A program made the position numbers and the translations under genes. Below, piece by piece: positions 37,542 through 46,486 of a stretch of 64,000 bases of DNA (within the stretch, counting starts at the first letter, position 1; each line of letters opens with the position of its first letter). The notes beneath the pieces are model-generated. The model was not told the DNA's origin. It did not search any database and saw only the letters and a program-made list of their open reading frames with translations. Origin of the DNA: Bradyrhizobium niftali (GTDB lineage: Bacteria > Pseudomonadota > Alphaproteobacteria > Rhizobiales > Xanthobacteraceae); NCBI RefSeq assembly GCF_004571025.1, contig NZ_SPQT01000001.1:1-64000 (forward strand), given 5' to 3'.

Positions 37542-39092
37542 ATGGCTGACGGTAAGAAGCTGTCGTCGCTGGATGCGTCGTTTCTCTATCTGGAAACGCC
37601 GGAAATGCCGATGCATGTCGGCAGCATGGCGATCTTTCGCCTGCCCGACGATTACAAGGGCGACTTCTTCGAAGACTTCAAGGCGATGATCGTCTCGCGC
37701 CTGCACATCGCGCCGATCCTGAAGGCGCGGCTGGAGAAGGCGCCGCTCGACATCGATCATCCCTCCTGGGTCGAGGACGATCAGTTCGACATCGACCGTC
37801 ACATTTTCCGCGCCAGCCTGCCGCAGCCGCGCGACCGCGCCACGCTCGAGCGCATCGTCGGCTGGATGCACGCCAAGCTCCTGAACCGCGCCCGCCCGCT
37901 CTGGGAGTTCTACGTGTTCGAGGGCATGAAGGACAACGAGGTCGGGCTCTATTCCAAGATGCACCATGCCGCCATCGACGGCGGTGCCGGCGCGGCGCTG
38001 ACCAACATGATCTACGACATCTCGCCGATCCCGCGGAAGGTCGATCCGCCGGCGGCGGGAGCCAAGCCCGGACAGGAGCCGCGCGACATCGCCGCCAACC
38101 TGCTCGATTCCTACCAGCAGCTCTTCAGCCAGCCGCTCGATGCTTCGGCCGCTGCGAAGAACCTGCAGTTGCCGCGCACCGGCAAGAGCGACATCGGCTC
38201 GATCCTGTTCGACAATGCGATGTACCAGATCGAGAGCGCGGTGCGCTTCGCCGGCAACATCCCGACCGTGCTCAAGAGTGTGTCCGACGTGCTCGGCAAG
38301 GTCGCCGATCCGAAGTCGCGCGAGAGCCTGGCCAGCATGGTGTCGCCGCCGACCATGCTCAACAAGACCATCTCCTCGGAGCGCAGCTTCGCCGGCGTGT
38401 CGATCTCGCTCTCGCGGGCGAAGGCGCTGGCCAAGCAGGCCGGCGGCAAGCTCAACGACGTCGTGCTGGCGCTCGCCTCCGGCGTGGTCCGCCGCTATCT
38501 CCAGCAATACGGCACGCTGCCGGCGAAATCCTTGACCGCCGCCGTGCCGATCTCGCTGCGCGAGGAAGGCAACACCGAGGCCAACAACCAGGTGTTCGGC
38601 ATGATCTGCGCGATCGCGACCAACATCGACGATCCCAAGGTGCGACTGGAGGCGATCATCGCGCAATCGACCAAGTCCAAGGAGATGTCGCATCCGCTGC
38701 GCGCCCTGATGCCGCAAGTGTCCAACATCTCGATGCTGGGCGCGCCGATCATGGTGCAGATCCTGGCGCTGCTCTACAGCCGCTCGAACCTGTCGGACGT
38801 GCTGCCGCCGGCCGCCAACATCACGGTCTCCAACGTGCCCGGGCCGCGGCAGACGCTCTACGCCGCGGGTGCCGAACTGTTGCACATCTTCCCGGTGTCG
38901 ATCTCGACGCACGGGCAGGCGCTCAACATCACCGTGCAGAGCTATCGCGACCAGCTCGATTTCGGTTTCATTGTCGGCGCCAACATCATTCCGCATGTGC
39001 AGGTGATGTGCGACATGCTGCCCGAGGAGTTTGCTGCGCTGGAGGCGGCCTATGCGCCGCCAGCGGCCGACGTCAAAGGCGCTGCTGAGTAG
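37542..39092 (+). CDS. Wax ester synthase / diacylglycerol acyltransferase family protein
   Basis: A 516-aa WS/DGAT acyltransferase that joins acyl-CoA to a fatty alcohol or diacylglycerol. The catalytic HHxxxDG motif is KMHHAAIDGG (His141, His142, Asp146). The N-terminus has LSSLDASFLYLETPEMPMHV, and the C-terminal half has NITVSNVPGPRQTLYAAGA, the family's second hallmark. GGGAGGGAACT sets the start at MADGKKLSS. It follows the hydrolase after 47 bp and precedes the epoxide hydrolase after 10 bp, so the four genes may be one operon. Whether this makes wax ester or triacylglycerol, or modifies another lipid, cannot be read from sequence. Confidence 0.92.
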   Translation: MADGKKLSSLDASFLYLETPEMPMHVGSMAIFRLPDDYKGDFFEDFKAMIVSRLHIAPILKARLEKAPLDIDHPSWVEDDQFDIDRHIFRASLPQPRDRATLERIVGWMHAKLLNRARPLWEFYVFEGMKDNEVGLYSKMHHAAIDGGAGAALTNMIYDISPIPRKVDPPAAGAKPGQEPRDIAANLLDSYQQLFSQPLDASAAAKNLQLPRTGKSDIGSILFDNAMYQIESAVRFAGNIPTVLKSVSDVLGKVADPKSRESLASMVSPPTMLNKTISSERSFAGVSISLSRAKALAKQAGGKLNDVVLALASGVVRRYLQQYGTLPAKSLTAAVPISLREEGNTEANNQVFGMICAIATNIDDPKVRLEAIIAQSTKSKEMSHPLRALMPQVSNISMLGAPIMVQILALLYSRSNLSDVLPPAANITVSNVPGPRQTLYAAGAELLHIFPVSISTHGQALNITVQSYRDQLDFGFIVGANIIPHVQVMCDMLPEEFAALEAAYAPPAADVKGAAE

Positions 39093-39102
39093 GAATGTCC
39101 CG

Positions 39103-40098
39103 ATGATCGAAATGCCGCCGCTCAAGTTCGTGCAGACGAACGGAATCCGCATGGGTTATTACGAGGCCGGTCCGGTCTCCGACACCCCGCCGATGGTACT
39201 GTGTCATGGCTGGCCGGAGCTCGCCTTCTCCTGGCGCCATCAGATCAAGGCGCTGAGCGAGGCCGGAATCCGGGTGATCGCGCCGGACCAGCGTGGTTAT
39301 GGCGCGACCGATCGGCCCGAGCCGGTCGAGGACTACGATATCGAGCACCTGACCGGCGATCTCGTCGGTCTGCTCGATCATCTCGGGATCGACAAGGCGA
39401 TCTTCGTCGGCCACGACTGGGGTGGCTTCATCGTTTGGCAGATGCCGTTGCGGCATATCGGCCGTGTCGCTGGCGTGGTCGGCATCAATACCCCCCATAC
39501 CAACCGGGCCTGGGCCGATCCGATCGAGCTGCTGCGCGCGCGCTTCGGCGACAAGATGTACATCGTGCAGTTCCAGGATCCGGCACGGGAGGCCGACAGG
39601 ATCTTTGGCAGTCGCGTCGAGCAGACCTTCGATGCGTTCATGCGCAAGCCGGCGCCGCGCCCGCCCGATGCGCCGGCAGAGGAAGTGATTGCCGGCGTGG
39701 GCGCTTCGCCGCGGGTCAATCTCGCGTTTCCGCAGATGATTGCGGCTTACGACGCGAAGCACGATCCGCGCACGCCGATCCTGTCGCCGGAAGAGAAAAA
39801 GGTGTTCGTCGACAATTTCACCAGAACGGGCTTCACCGGTGGCATCAACTGGTACCGCAACATGTCGCGCAACTGGACGCGCGCCGAAGGGCTCGATCAT
39901 ACGGTGCGCGTGCCGTCGCTGATGATCATGGCCGAGAACGACGCGGTGTTGCCGCCGTCTTCCGCCGACGGGATGGAGAAGCTGATTCCCGATCTCGAAA
40001 AATATCTGGTCCGCGACAGCGGCCATTGGACGCAGCAGGAGAAGCCGGAAGAGGTCAGCGCCAAGCTGATCGAATGGCGTAGAAGGCGATTTGGCTAA
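39103..40098 (+). CDS. Epoxide hydrolase-like alpha/beta hydrolase
   Basis: A 331-aa enzyme of the alpha/beta epoxide hydrolase family. The nucleophile is Asp105 in FVGHDWGG, the oxyanion motif is HGWPE (35-39), and a lid Tyr is at about 251 (GGINWYRN). The charge relay is Asp280 (AENDAVLPP) with His308 (SGHWTQQE). All key residues are present, which separates it from ordinary esterases. Haloalkane dehalogenase activity is less likely because of the HGWPE and lid-Tyr pattern. The gene is directly downstream of WS/DGAT and upstream of a fatty-acid-type P450, which could supply epoxides. Confidence 0.9.
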   Translation: MIEMPPLKFVQTNGIRMGYYEAGPVSDTPPMVLCHGWPELAFSWRHQIKALSEAGIRVIAPDQRGYGATDRPEPVEDYDIEHLTGDLVGLLDHLGIDKAIFVGHDWGGFIVWQMPLRHIGRVAGVVGINTPHTNRAWADPIELLRARFGDKMYIVQFQDPAREADRIFGSRVEQTFDAFMRKPAPRPPDAPAEEVIAGVGASPRVNLAFPQMIAAYDAKHDPRTPILSPEEKKVFVDNFTRTGFTGGINWYRNMSRNWTRAEGLDHTVRVPSLMIMAENDAVLPPSSADGMEKLIPDLEKYLVRDSGHWTQQEKPEEVSAKLIEWRRRRFG

Positions 40099-40101
40099 TT
40101 T

Positions 40102-40253
40102 GTCATTGCGAGCCAACGGGTCCGCGCAAAGCGCGGCCCGATGACAGGCTCCGCGAAGCAATCCAGGAATCCTTCCGCGGTAGAGGTCTGGATTGCTTCG
40201 TCGGATCAGCGCAAAATTGCTTCGCAATTTTGTCGCGAGCTCCTCGCAATGAC
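40102..40253 (+). repeat. Dispersed palindromic repeat, GTCATTGCGAG family
   Basis: Outer arms GTCATTGCGAG (40102-40112) and CTCGCAATGAC (40243-40253) are perfect inverted repeats. Inside, CGAAGCAATCCAG and CTGGATTGCTTCG pair perfectly, and AAAATTGCTTCGCAATTTT forms a third hairpin. The layout matches the intergenic repeats of Bradyrhizobium. It fills most of the gap between the epoxide hydrolase and the P450 fusion and ends 30 bp before the latter's start. Confidence 0.85.
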
Positions 40254-40282
40254 GAGGGTTACTGAGGGGGAAGCGCACGTCA

Positions 40283-43200
40283 ATGTCATCCAAGAATCGT
40301 CTGGACCCGATTCCGCAGCCGCCGACCAAGCCGGTGGTCGGCAACATGCTGTCGCTGGACTCGGCCGCCCCGGTGCAGCACCTGACACGGCTCGCCAAGG
40401 AGCTCGGGCCGATCTTCTGGCTCGACATGATGGGCTCGCCGATCGTCGTCGTCTCCGGCCACGATCTCGTCGACGAGCTCTCCGACGAGAAGCGCTTCGA
40501 CAAGACGGTGCGCGGCGCGCTGCGGCGCGTGCGCGCGGTCGGTGGCGACGGCCTGTTCACGGCCGACACCCGCGAGCCGAACTGGAGCAAGGCGCACAAC
40601 ATCCTGCTTCAGCCCTTCGGCAACCGTGCCATGCAGTCCTATCACCCGAGCATGGTCGACATCGCCGAGCAGCTCGTCAACAAATGGGAGCGGCTCAACG
40701 CCGACGACGAGATCGACGTCGTCCACGACATGACCGCCCTGACGCTGGACACGATCGGCCTGTGCGGTTTCGAGTACCGCTTCAATTCCTTCTACCGGCG
40801 CGACTACCATCCCTTCGTCGAGTCGCTGGTGCGCTCGCTCGAAACCATCATGATGACGCGCGGTCTGCCGTTCGAGCAGATCTGGATGCAGAAGCGGCGC
40901 AAGACGCTCGCCGAAGACGTCGCCTTCATGAACAAGATGGTCGACGAGATCATCGCAGAGCGCCGCAAGAGCGCGGAGGGGATCGACGACAAGAAGGACA
41001 TGCTCGCGGCGATGATGACCGGCGTCGACCGCTCGACCGGCGAGCAGCTGGACGACGTCAACATCCGTTACCAGATCAACACTTTCTTGATCGCTGGCCA
41101 CGAGACCACGAGCGGCCTGTTGTCCTATGCGCTCTATGCGCTCTTGAAGCATCCCGACATTCTCAAGAAGGCCTACGACGAGGTCGATCGCGTCTTCGGT
41201 CCCGATGTCAACGCGAAGCCGACCTATCAGCAGGTGACGCAGCTCACGTACATCACGCAGATCCTGAAAGAGGCGCTGCGGCTGTGGCCGCCGGCGCCGG
41301 CCTACGGCATCTCACCGCTGAGCGACGAGACCATCGGCGGTGGCAAGTACAAGCTCAGGAAGGGCACGTTCATCACCATTCTGGTGACGGCGCTGCATCG
41401 CGATCCCTCCGTCTGGGGGCCAAATCCCGATGCCTTCGATCCCGAAAATTTCAGCCGCGAGGCGGAGGCCAAGCGGCCGATCAATGCCTGGAAGCCGTTC
41501 GGCAACGGCCAGCGTGCCTGCATCGGCCGCGGCTTTGCCATGCACGAGGCCGCGCTCGCACTCGGCATGATCCTCCAGCGTTTCAAGCTGATCGACCACC
41601 AGCGCTACCAGATGCACCTGAAGGAAACGCTGACGATGAAGCCGGAGGGCTTCAAGATCAAGGTTCGCCCGCGCGCCGATCGCGAGCGTGGTGCTTATGG
41701 CGGGCCTGTCGCCGCCACGGCGTCGGCGCCGAAGACGCCGCGCCAGCCGACGGCGCGGCTCGGCCACAACACACCGATGCTGGTGCTTTACGGCTCCAAT
41801 CTCGGCACCGCCGAGGAACTCGCGACGCGCATGGCCGACCTTGCCGAGATCAACGGCTTTGCCGTGCATCTCGGGCCGCTCGACGAGTATGTCGGCAAGC
41901 TGCCGCAGGAGGGCGGCGTGCTGATCATCTGCGCCTCCTACAACGGCGCGCCGCCGGACAATGCGACGCAGTTCGTCAAATGGCTCGGCGACGACCTGCC
42001 GAAGGATGCCTTTGCCAATGTGCGCTACGCCGTATTCGGCTGCGGCAACAGCGACTGGGCCGCGACCTATCAATCGGTGCCGCGCTTCATCGACGAGCAA
42101 TTGTCGAAGCACGGCGCGCGCGCGGTCTATCCCCGCGGCGAGGGCGATGCGCGCAGCGACCTCGACGGCCAGTTCCAGAAATGGTTCCCGGCGGCTGCGC
42201 AGGTCGCGACCAAGGAGTTCGGCATCGACTGGAACTTCACCCGCACGGCGGAGGACGACCCGCTCTACGCGATCGAGCCTGTCGTGGTGACCGCCGTCAA
42301 CACCATCGTCGCCCAGGGCGGCGCGGTGGCGATGAAGGTGCTGGTCAATGACGAGCTTCAGAACAAGAGCGGGTCCAATCCGTCGGAGCGATCGACGCGC
42401 CATATCGAGGTGCAGCTGCCGTCCAGCGTCACCTATCGCGTCGGCGATCATTTGAGCGTCGTGCCGCGCAACGACCCGACGCTGGTGGATTCGGTCGCTC
42501 GCCGCTTCGGCTTCCTGCCAGCCGACCAGATCAGGCTTCAGGTCGCCGAAGGCCGCCGCGCGCAATTGCCGGTCGGTGAGGCCGTGTCGGTCGGCCGCCT
42601 GCTCAGCGAGTTCGTCGAGCTGCAGCAGGTGGCGACGCGGAAGCAGATCCAGATCATGGCCGAGCACACGCGCTGCCCGGTGACCAAGCCGAAGCTGCTG
42701 GCCTTCGTCGGCGAGGAGGCCGAGCCGGCCGAGCGCTACCGCATCGAGATTCTGGCGAGGCGCAAATCGGTGTTCGACCTGCTGCTCGAATATCCGGCCT
42801 GCGAATTGCCGTTCCACGTTTATCTGGAAATGCTCTCGCTGCTGGCGCCGCGCTATTACTCGATCTCCTCCTCGCCGTCGGTCGATTCGGCGCGTTGCAG
42901 CGTCACGGTCGGCGTGGTCGAAGGGCAGGCCGCCTCCGGACGCGGCGTCTACAAAGGCATCTGCTCGAACTATCTCGCCAACCGGCGCGCGGGCGATGCG
43001 GTCTACGCCACCGTGCGTGAGACCAAGGCCGGTTTCCGGCTCCCGGATGATCCATCGGTGCCGATCATCATGATCGGACCGGGCACGGGACTAGCGCCGT
43101 TCCGCGGCTTCCTCCAGGAGCGCGCCGCGCGCAAGGCGAAAGGCGCTGCGCTCGGTCCGGCCATGCTGTTCTTCGGCTGCCGCCACCCCGACCAGGATTT

Positions 43201-43519
43201 TCTCTATGCCGACGAGCTAAAGGCGTTGGCTGCAAGCGGCATCACCGAGCTCTTCACCGCATTCTCGCGCGCGGATGGACCGAAGACCTATGTGCAGCAC
43301 GTGATCGCAGCGCAGAAGGACGAGGTCTGGCCGCTGATCGAGCAGGGCGCCATCATCTACGTTTGTGGCGACGGCGGCAAAATGGAGCCCGACGTGAAGG
43401 CGGCGCTCGTTGCGATCCATCGCGAGAAGAGCGGTAGCGATGCCGCTGCCGGTGCGCGCTGGATCGAGGAGATGGGCGCGAAGAACCGCTATGTGCTCGA
43501 CGTCTGGGCGGGCGGTTAG
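40283..43519 (+). CDS. Bifunctional cytochrome P450/NADPH-P450 reductase (CYP102, BM3-like)
   Basis: A 1078-aa self-sufficient P450 of CYP102 type, which hydroxylates medium/long fatty acids and relatives. The P450 half (about 1-465) has AGHETTS (271-277), ExxR Glu330-Arg333 (KEALRLW) and the haem ligand Cys413 in PFGNGQRACIGRGFAMHEA. A linker of about 30 residues follows. The flavodoxin-like FMN domain begins LVLYGSNLGTAEELATRMA (about 501-519). FAD binding is RYYSISSSPS (857-866), and NADPH binding is IGPGTGLAPFRGFLQERAAR (931-950), with DVWAGG at the C-terminus (catalytic-type Trp near the end). All domains are complete and in frame. The product oxidation fits the WS/DGAT and epoxide hydrolase context. 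Confidence 0.95.
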   Translation: MSSKNRLDPIPQPPTKPVVGNMLSLDSAAPVQHLTRLAKELGPIFWLDMMGSPIVVVSGHDLVDELSDEKRFDKTVRGALRRVRAVGGDGLFTADTREPNWSKAHNILLQPFGNRAMQSYHPSMVDIAEQLVNKWERLNADDEIDVVHDMTALTLDTIGLCGFEYRFNSFYRRDYHPFVESLVRSLETIMMTRGLPFEQIWMQKRRKTLAEDVAFMNKMVDEIIAERRKSAEGIDDKKDMLAAMMTGVDRSTGEQLDDVNIRYQINTFLIAGHETTSGLLSYALYALLKHPDILKKAYDEVDRVFGPDVNAKPTYQQVTQLTYITQILKEALRLWPPAPAYGISPLSDETIGGGKYKLRKGTFITILVTALHRDPSVWGPNPDAFDPENFSREAEAKRPINAWKPFGNGQRACIGRGFAMHEAALALGMILQRFKLIDHQRYQMHLKETLTMKPEGFKIKVRPRADRERGAYGGPVAATASAPKTPRQPTARLGHNTPMLVLYGSNLGTAEELATRMADLAEINGFAVHLGPLDEYVGKLPQEGGVLIICASYNGAPPDNATQFVKWLGDDLPKDAFANVRYAVFGCGNSDWAATYQSVPRFIDEQLSKHGARAVYPRGEGDARSDLDGQFQKWFPAAAQVATKEFGIDWNFTRTAEDDPLYAIEPVVVTAVNTIVAQGGAVAMKVLVNDELQNKSGSNPSERSTRHIEVQLPSSVTYRVGDHLSVVPRNDPTLVDSVARRFGFLPADQIRLQVAEGRRAQLPVGEAVSVGRLLSEFVELQQVATRKQIQIMAEHTRCPVTKPKLLAFVGEEAEPAERYRIEILARRKSVFDLLLEYPACELPFHVYLEMLSLLAPRYYSISSSPSVDSARCSVTVGVVEGQAASGRGVYKGICSNYLANRRAGDAVYATVRETKAGFRLPDDPSVPIIMIGPGTGLAPFRGFLQERAARKAKGAALGPAMLFFGCRHPDQDFLYADELKALAASGITELFTAFSRADGPKTYVQHVIAAQKDEVWPLIEQGAIIYVCGDGGKMEPDVKAALVAIHREKSGSDAAAGARWIEEMGAKNRYVLDVWAGG

Positions 43520-43528
43520 CCGTAGATT

Positions 43529-43617
43529 GTAGGGTGGGTTAGCGAAGCGTAACCCACCATGTTTCAGCGCACGCAGAACGGAGTCGGTGGGTTACGCCTT
43601 CGGCTAACCCACCCTAC
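43529..43617 (+). repeat. Dispersed palindromic repeat, GTAGGGTGGGTTAGC family
   Basis: The arms GTAGGGTGGGTTAGC and GCTAACCCACCCTAC are perfect inverted repeats of 15 bp at the outer ends, with GTAACCCACC and GGTGGGTTAC pairing inside. It fills the gap between the P450 fusion and the methyltransferase-like gene and starts ten bases after the P450 stop. Confidence 0.85.
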
Positions 43618-43644
43618 GATTTCCGTTCGTGCTAAAGCTCTCCC

Positions 43645-44319
43645 ATGATTCCCTGGGAAAAGATCGACACCGCCCAAATCCCCGGTTCCGATGGCGAACT
43701 CCGCCTGATGCGGCGCGGCAAGGAGTTCTCCATCATGCTCGGCACCAACGAGCTGATGAACAGCCGCCTGTCGGGCTCCGAGGCAGCGCTCGCGACATTG
43801 GCCGCGAAGCAGATCGAGACGGTCGCAAAGCCCGCCGTCCTGATCGGCGGCCTTGGCATGGGCTTTACGCTACGTGCAGCCCTTGCTGTGCTCAGCAGCA
43901 AGGCGAAGATCGTGGTGTCCGAGCTCGTGCCGGCGGTGGTCACATGGGCGCAAGGTCCGATGTCGCAGGTCTTCGGCGACAGTCTCGATGATGTCAGGGT
44001 GAGCATCCGCGAGACCGACGTCGCCGAAATCATCCGGGCGAAGGGATCGGCCTTCGACGCCATTCTCCTCGACGTCGACAATGGGCCGGAAGGGCTGACC
44101 CGAAAGGGCAATGATGCGCTCTACAACGCGAGCGGGTTGAAAGCGGCCAAGACGGCGCTGCGGCCGGGCGGCGTGCTCGCCGTCTGGTCGTCGGGGCCCA
44201 ACCCGGCATTCACCAGGCGCCTTGGGAGCGCCGGCTTCGACGTGAATGAAGTCAATGTCCGCGCCACCGGCAGGGGCGGCGGCGCGCGCCATGTGATCTG
44301 GATCGCGAGGAAGAGCTAG
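43645..44319 (+). CDS. SAM-dependent methyltransferase / spermidine-synthase-like protein
   Basis: A 224-aa protein with a Rossmann-type fold. The SAM/dcSAM loop is LIGGLGMGFTLRAAL (about 67-81), and KIVVSELVPAVVTWAQGP supplies the acidic residue for the ribose. FDAILLDVDNGPEGLTRKGN matches the DxDNGPExL motif of spermidine-synthase-like proteins. LRPGGVLAVWSSGPNPAF follows. It may not be a true polyamine synthase: the chain is short and the N-terminal domain of such enzymes is absent. No ribosome site is obvious upstream. It stands between two dispersed repeats. Confidence 0.75.
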   Translation: MIPWEKIDTAQIPGSDGELRLMRRGKEFSIMLGTNELMNSRLSGSEAALATLAAKQIETVAKPAVLIGGLGMGFTLRAALAVLSSKAKIVVSELVPAVVTWAQGPMSQVFGDSLDDVRVSIRETDVAEIIRAKGSAFDAILLDVDNGPEGLTRKGNDALYNASGLKAAKTALRPGGVLAVWSSGPNPAFTRRLGSAGFDVNEVNVRATGRGGGARHVIWIARKS

Positions 44320-44329
44320 GCGGTTATTT

Positions 44330-44417
44330 GTAGCCCGGACGGAGCGAAGCGCAATCCGGGGGCGATCGATCCGCACGCAAGGTGGTCCCGGATTAGGCAG
44401 CGCTCCGTCCGGGCTAC
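44330..44417 (+). repeat. Dispersed palindromic repeat, GTAGCCCGGACGGAGCG family
   Basis: The outer arms GTAGCCCGGACGGAGCG and CGCTCCGTCCGGGCTAC are perfect over 17 bp, and AATCCGGG pairs with CCCGGATT inside. It lies between the convergent ends of the methyltransferase-like and NTF2-like genes and could form a bidirectional terminator-like structure, though it lacks T runs. Confidence 0.85.
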
Positions 44418-44426
44418 GCATCCGGG

Positions 44427-44891
44427 CTAGAACATCGTGTTGTTGTTCGCCGGATTTTCCGGGATCGGCTGCACGACGTCCCAGTGCTCGACGATCTTGC
44501 CGTTCTCCAGCTTGAAGATGTCGACGATCGCGTTGCCCCTTGTGCCGGGTTCGCGAACCGCGTGCACGTGGAGAATGACATAGTCGCCGTCGACGAACGA
44601 GCGCTTGATCTCACTGTGCGAGTTCGGAAACTTCTCGCGCAGGAAGCCGATGAACCTGCGAAAGCCGTCCGGACCATCCGCTGCATTGGGATTGTGCTGG
44701 ACGTAGCGGTCGCCGACATGGGCGAGGGCGGCGTCAGCGTCCTTCTGATTGAGGCCTTTCTCGTAGAAGGCAAGCACGGCGGTGCGATTGGCCTCTTCCT
44801 GCGCGCTGCCGGCGCTCGCGGCGCCGTTGCCGAGCGACAGCATGAGAATGGAAGCCGCAATCATTGCGACAGGCCGGACGATGAGGTGCAT
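44427..44891 (-). CDS. Secreted NTF2/SnoaL-like protein
   Basis: A 154-aa exported protein. The signal peptide is MHLIVRPVAMIAASILMLSL followed by GNGAASAG. The mature part is a SnoaL/NTF2-like cone: NRTAVLAFYEKGLNQKDADA, RYVQHNPNAADGPDGFRRFI, then VDIFKLENGKIVEHWDVVQP. RYVQHNP and IVEHWDV are typical of the predicted SnoaL-like aldol-condensation group. GGAG five bases upstream of MHLIVR supports the start, and the longer frame has no signal features. Function unknown; a small-molecule binding or enzymatic role in the periplasm is plausible. No operon partner. Confidence 0.8.
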   Translation of the reverse strand: MHLIVRPVAMIAASILMLSLGNGAASAGSAQEEANRTAVLAFYEKGLNQKDADAALAHVGDRYVQHNPNAADGPDGFRRFIGFLREKFPNSHSEIKRSFVDGDYVILHVHAVREPGTRGNAIVDIFKLENGKIVEHWDVVQPIPENPANNNTMF

Positions 44892-45019
44892 GGGAGCTCC
44901 GAGAGGCCGTGGCCTCTGTCTTGCGATTGAGGGAGCCCTGTATAGCTTCCGTGCCGGCATGCGTTAAGAGAGTAACCGGAAGCTCACATGGTCACCGCGA
45001 GGAGACTGCTCGCGTCGGT

Positions 45020-45934
45020 CTACGCCGCCTGTGCTGCCGCACCATGCGCGTGCTTGTCGATGGCAGCGATGATCTCGGGCCAGAAGCGCATCGGCAGCGC
45101 GTGGCCCATGCCCTCGATCATCAACAGCTTTGCGCCGGGGATCGAGGCGGCGGTGTCCTTGCCGCCTTCGGGGTGGACCAAGGGATCAACCGTGCCGTGG
45201 ATCACCAGCGTCGGCGTGTTCAGGCCGTGCAGCCGCTCCTTGCGGCTGCCCGACGCGAGCACGGCACGGAGCTGCCGGCCGACGCCGGCCGGATTGAGCC
45301 CGCGCGCGAACACGCGCTCGGCACGATCAGGATCGCGCGCTTCCTCGTCCGGAAAGGACCCGGCGCGCAGCACCTTCCAGGTCTGGCCGAAGCGGACGAT
45401 GAACTCCTCCTTGCTGCGCGGCGGCGGTGCCATCAGCATCGCCGCGGCCTCGCGTGTCGGCGGCGGCACGCGCGGATTGCCTGTGGTCGACATGATCGAG
45501 GTCAGCGAGCGCACGCGCTCGGGAAACGACAGCGTCACCTCCTGCGCGATCATGCCGCCCATGGAGGCGCCGACCAGATGCGCCGACTTGATGCCGAGCG
45601 CGTCCATCAGGCCGACGGTGTCCCTGGCCATATCGATCAGCTTGTAGGTTGCGGCGACGGGAATCCTGAGGAAGCGCAGCTTCAGCAGCTCGAGCGGCGT
45701 CAGGCGTTTGCCGCCCGTCAGATGGCTCGACTTGCCGATGTCGCGATTGTCGAAGCGGATCACGCGAAAGCCGCGCGCGGCGAGCTGCTCGCAGAACGCG
45801 TCGTCCCAATGGACCATCTGCGCCCCGAGTCCCATGATCAGCAGCAGCGGCTCGGCATTGTCGTCGCCAAAAATCTCGTAGCAAATGTCGATGCCGTTGG
45901 CGCGGACGGTCTGGGGCGGCTGATGGGCGTTCAC
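45020..45934 (-). CDS. Alpha/beta hydrolase
   Basis: A 304-aa alpha/beta hydrolase. Oxyanion region LLIMGLGAQMVHWDD (about 31-45), nucleophile Ser124 in VGASMGGMIAQEVTLSFPER, acid in IHGTVDPLVHPEGG and His in IEGMGHALP. An NRDIGKSS motif follows the third strand. It belongs to the broad group of esterase-like or aclacinomycin-methylesterase-like hydrolases; the substrate is unknown. It is divergent from the PhaE/PhaC operon across a 168-bp gap. Confidence 0.85.
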   Translation of the reverse strand: MNAHQPPQTVRANGIDICYEIFGDDNAEPLLLIMGLGAQMVHWDDAFCEQLAARGFRVIRFDNRDIGKSSHLTGGKRLTPLELLKLRFLRIPVAATYKLIDMARDTVGLMDALGIKSAHLVGASMGGMIAQEVTLSFPERVRSLTSIMSTTGNPRVPPPTREAAAMLMAPPPRSKEEFIVRFGQTWKVLRAGSFPDEEARDPDRAERVFARGLNPAGVGRQLRAVLASGSRKERLHGLNTPTLVIHGTVDPLVHPEGGKDTAASIPGAKLLMIEGMGHALPMRFWPEIIAAIDKHAHGAAAQAA

Positions 45935-46102
45935 GGGCGCGGTCCCTCCTGCTGATCGATGCTGTATCGCACGGTTTCCCGCCGCAAAGAAGCGGCGCGC
46001 GCATCAGCGCACCCGCTGCTTGCCGGTTGACCGGCACCGCGCAACGGTGTGGTATGGCGAAAAAAGAAGGGCATCGCAGCTCTCGATTTCAGGAGGACGC
46101 CG

Positions 46103-46486
46103 ATGACCGACAAGACCAACGACCCCGTTGCCGTCTGGCAGAAGATGGTTGGCGAGATGGAGAAGGGGTTCAACTCTTTCGCCAATCAAGCCATGTCGTC
46201 GCCTGAGTTCTCGCAAGCGATGAATCGGGCCGGCGGCGTTGCTGCAGGTGCTCAGAAGCAGCTCGGCGAGCTCATGGAGAAGTACCTTGTCAGCATGAAT
46301 CTGCCGAGCCGGGAGCAGGTCACGGGTCTTGCGGAACGGCTACGGTCCATCGAGGTCCAGATCGGCGAGATGAAGTCGATGCTGAGCCAGATGGCGGCAG
46401 GTTCCGGACTGTCGCAGGGCGTCGACGGTGCGCCGCGGCCGCCGCGGACGAAACGCCCGCCCTCCGAAGGCGGAGAGCCCACATGA
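46103..46486 (+). CDS. Short PhaE-like PHA synthase accessory subunit (127 aa)
   Basis: A 127-aa helical protein (MTDKTNDPVAVWQKMVGEME) with VSMNLPSREQVTGLAERLRS and IEVQIGEMKSML. The RLxxxExxIGE pattern near the C-terminus resembles the end of class III PhaE subunits and PhaM/phasin-like proteins, but the chain is about a third of normal PhaE length. A strong AGGAGG lies upstream. Its stop overlaps the start of the PHA synthase gene by four bases, so translation is coupled. It is likely a reduced PhaE or synthase activator; the tail has PPRTKRPPSEG. The role is inferred from position and helix pattern. Confidence 0.65.
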   Translation: MTDKTNDPVAVWQKMVGEMEKGFNSFANQAMSSPEFSQAMNRAGGVAAGAQKQLGELMEKYLVSMNLPSREQVTGLAERLRSIEVQIGEMKSMLSQMAAGSGLSQGVDGAPRPPRTKRPPSEGGEPT

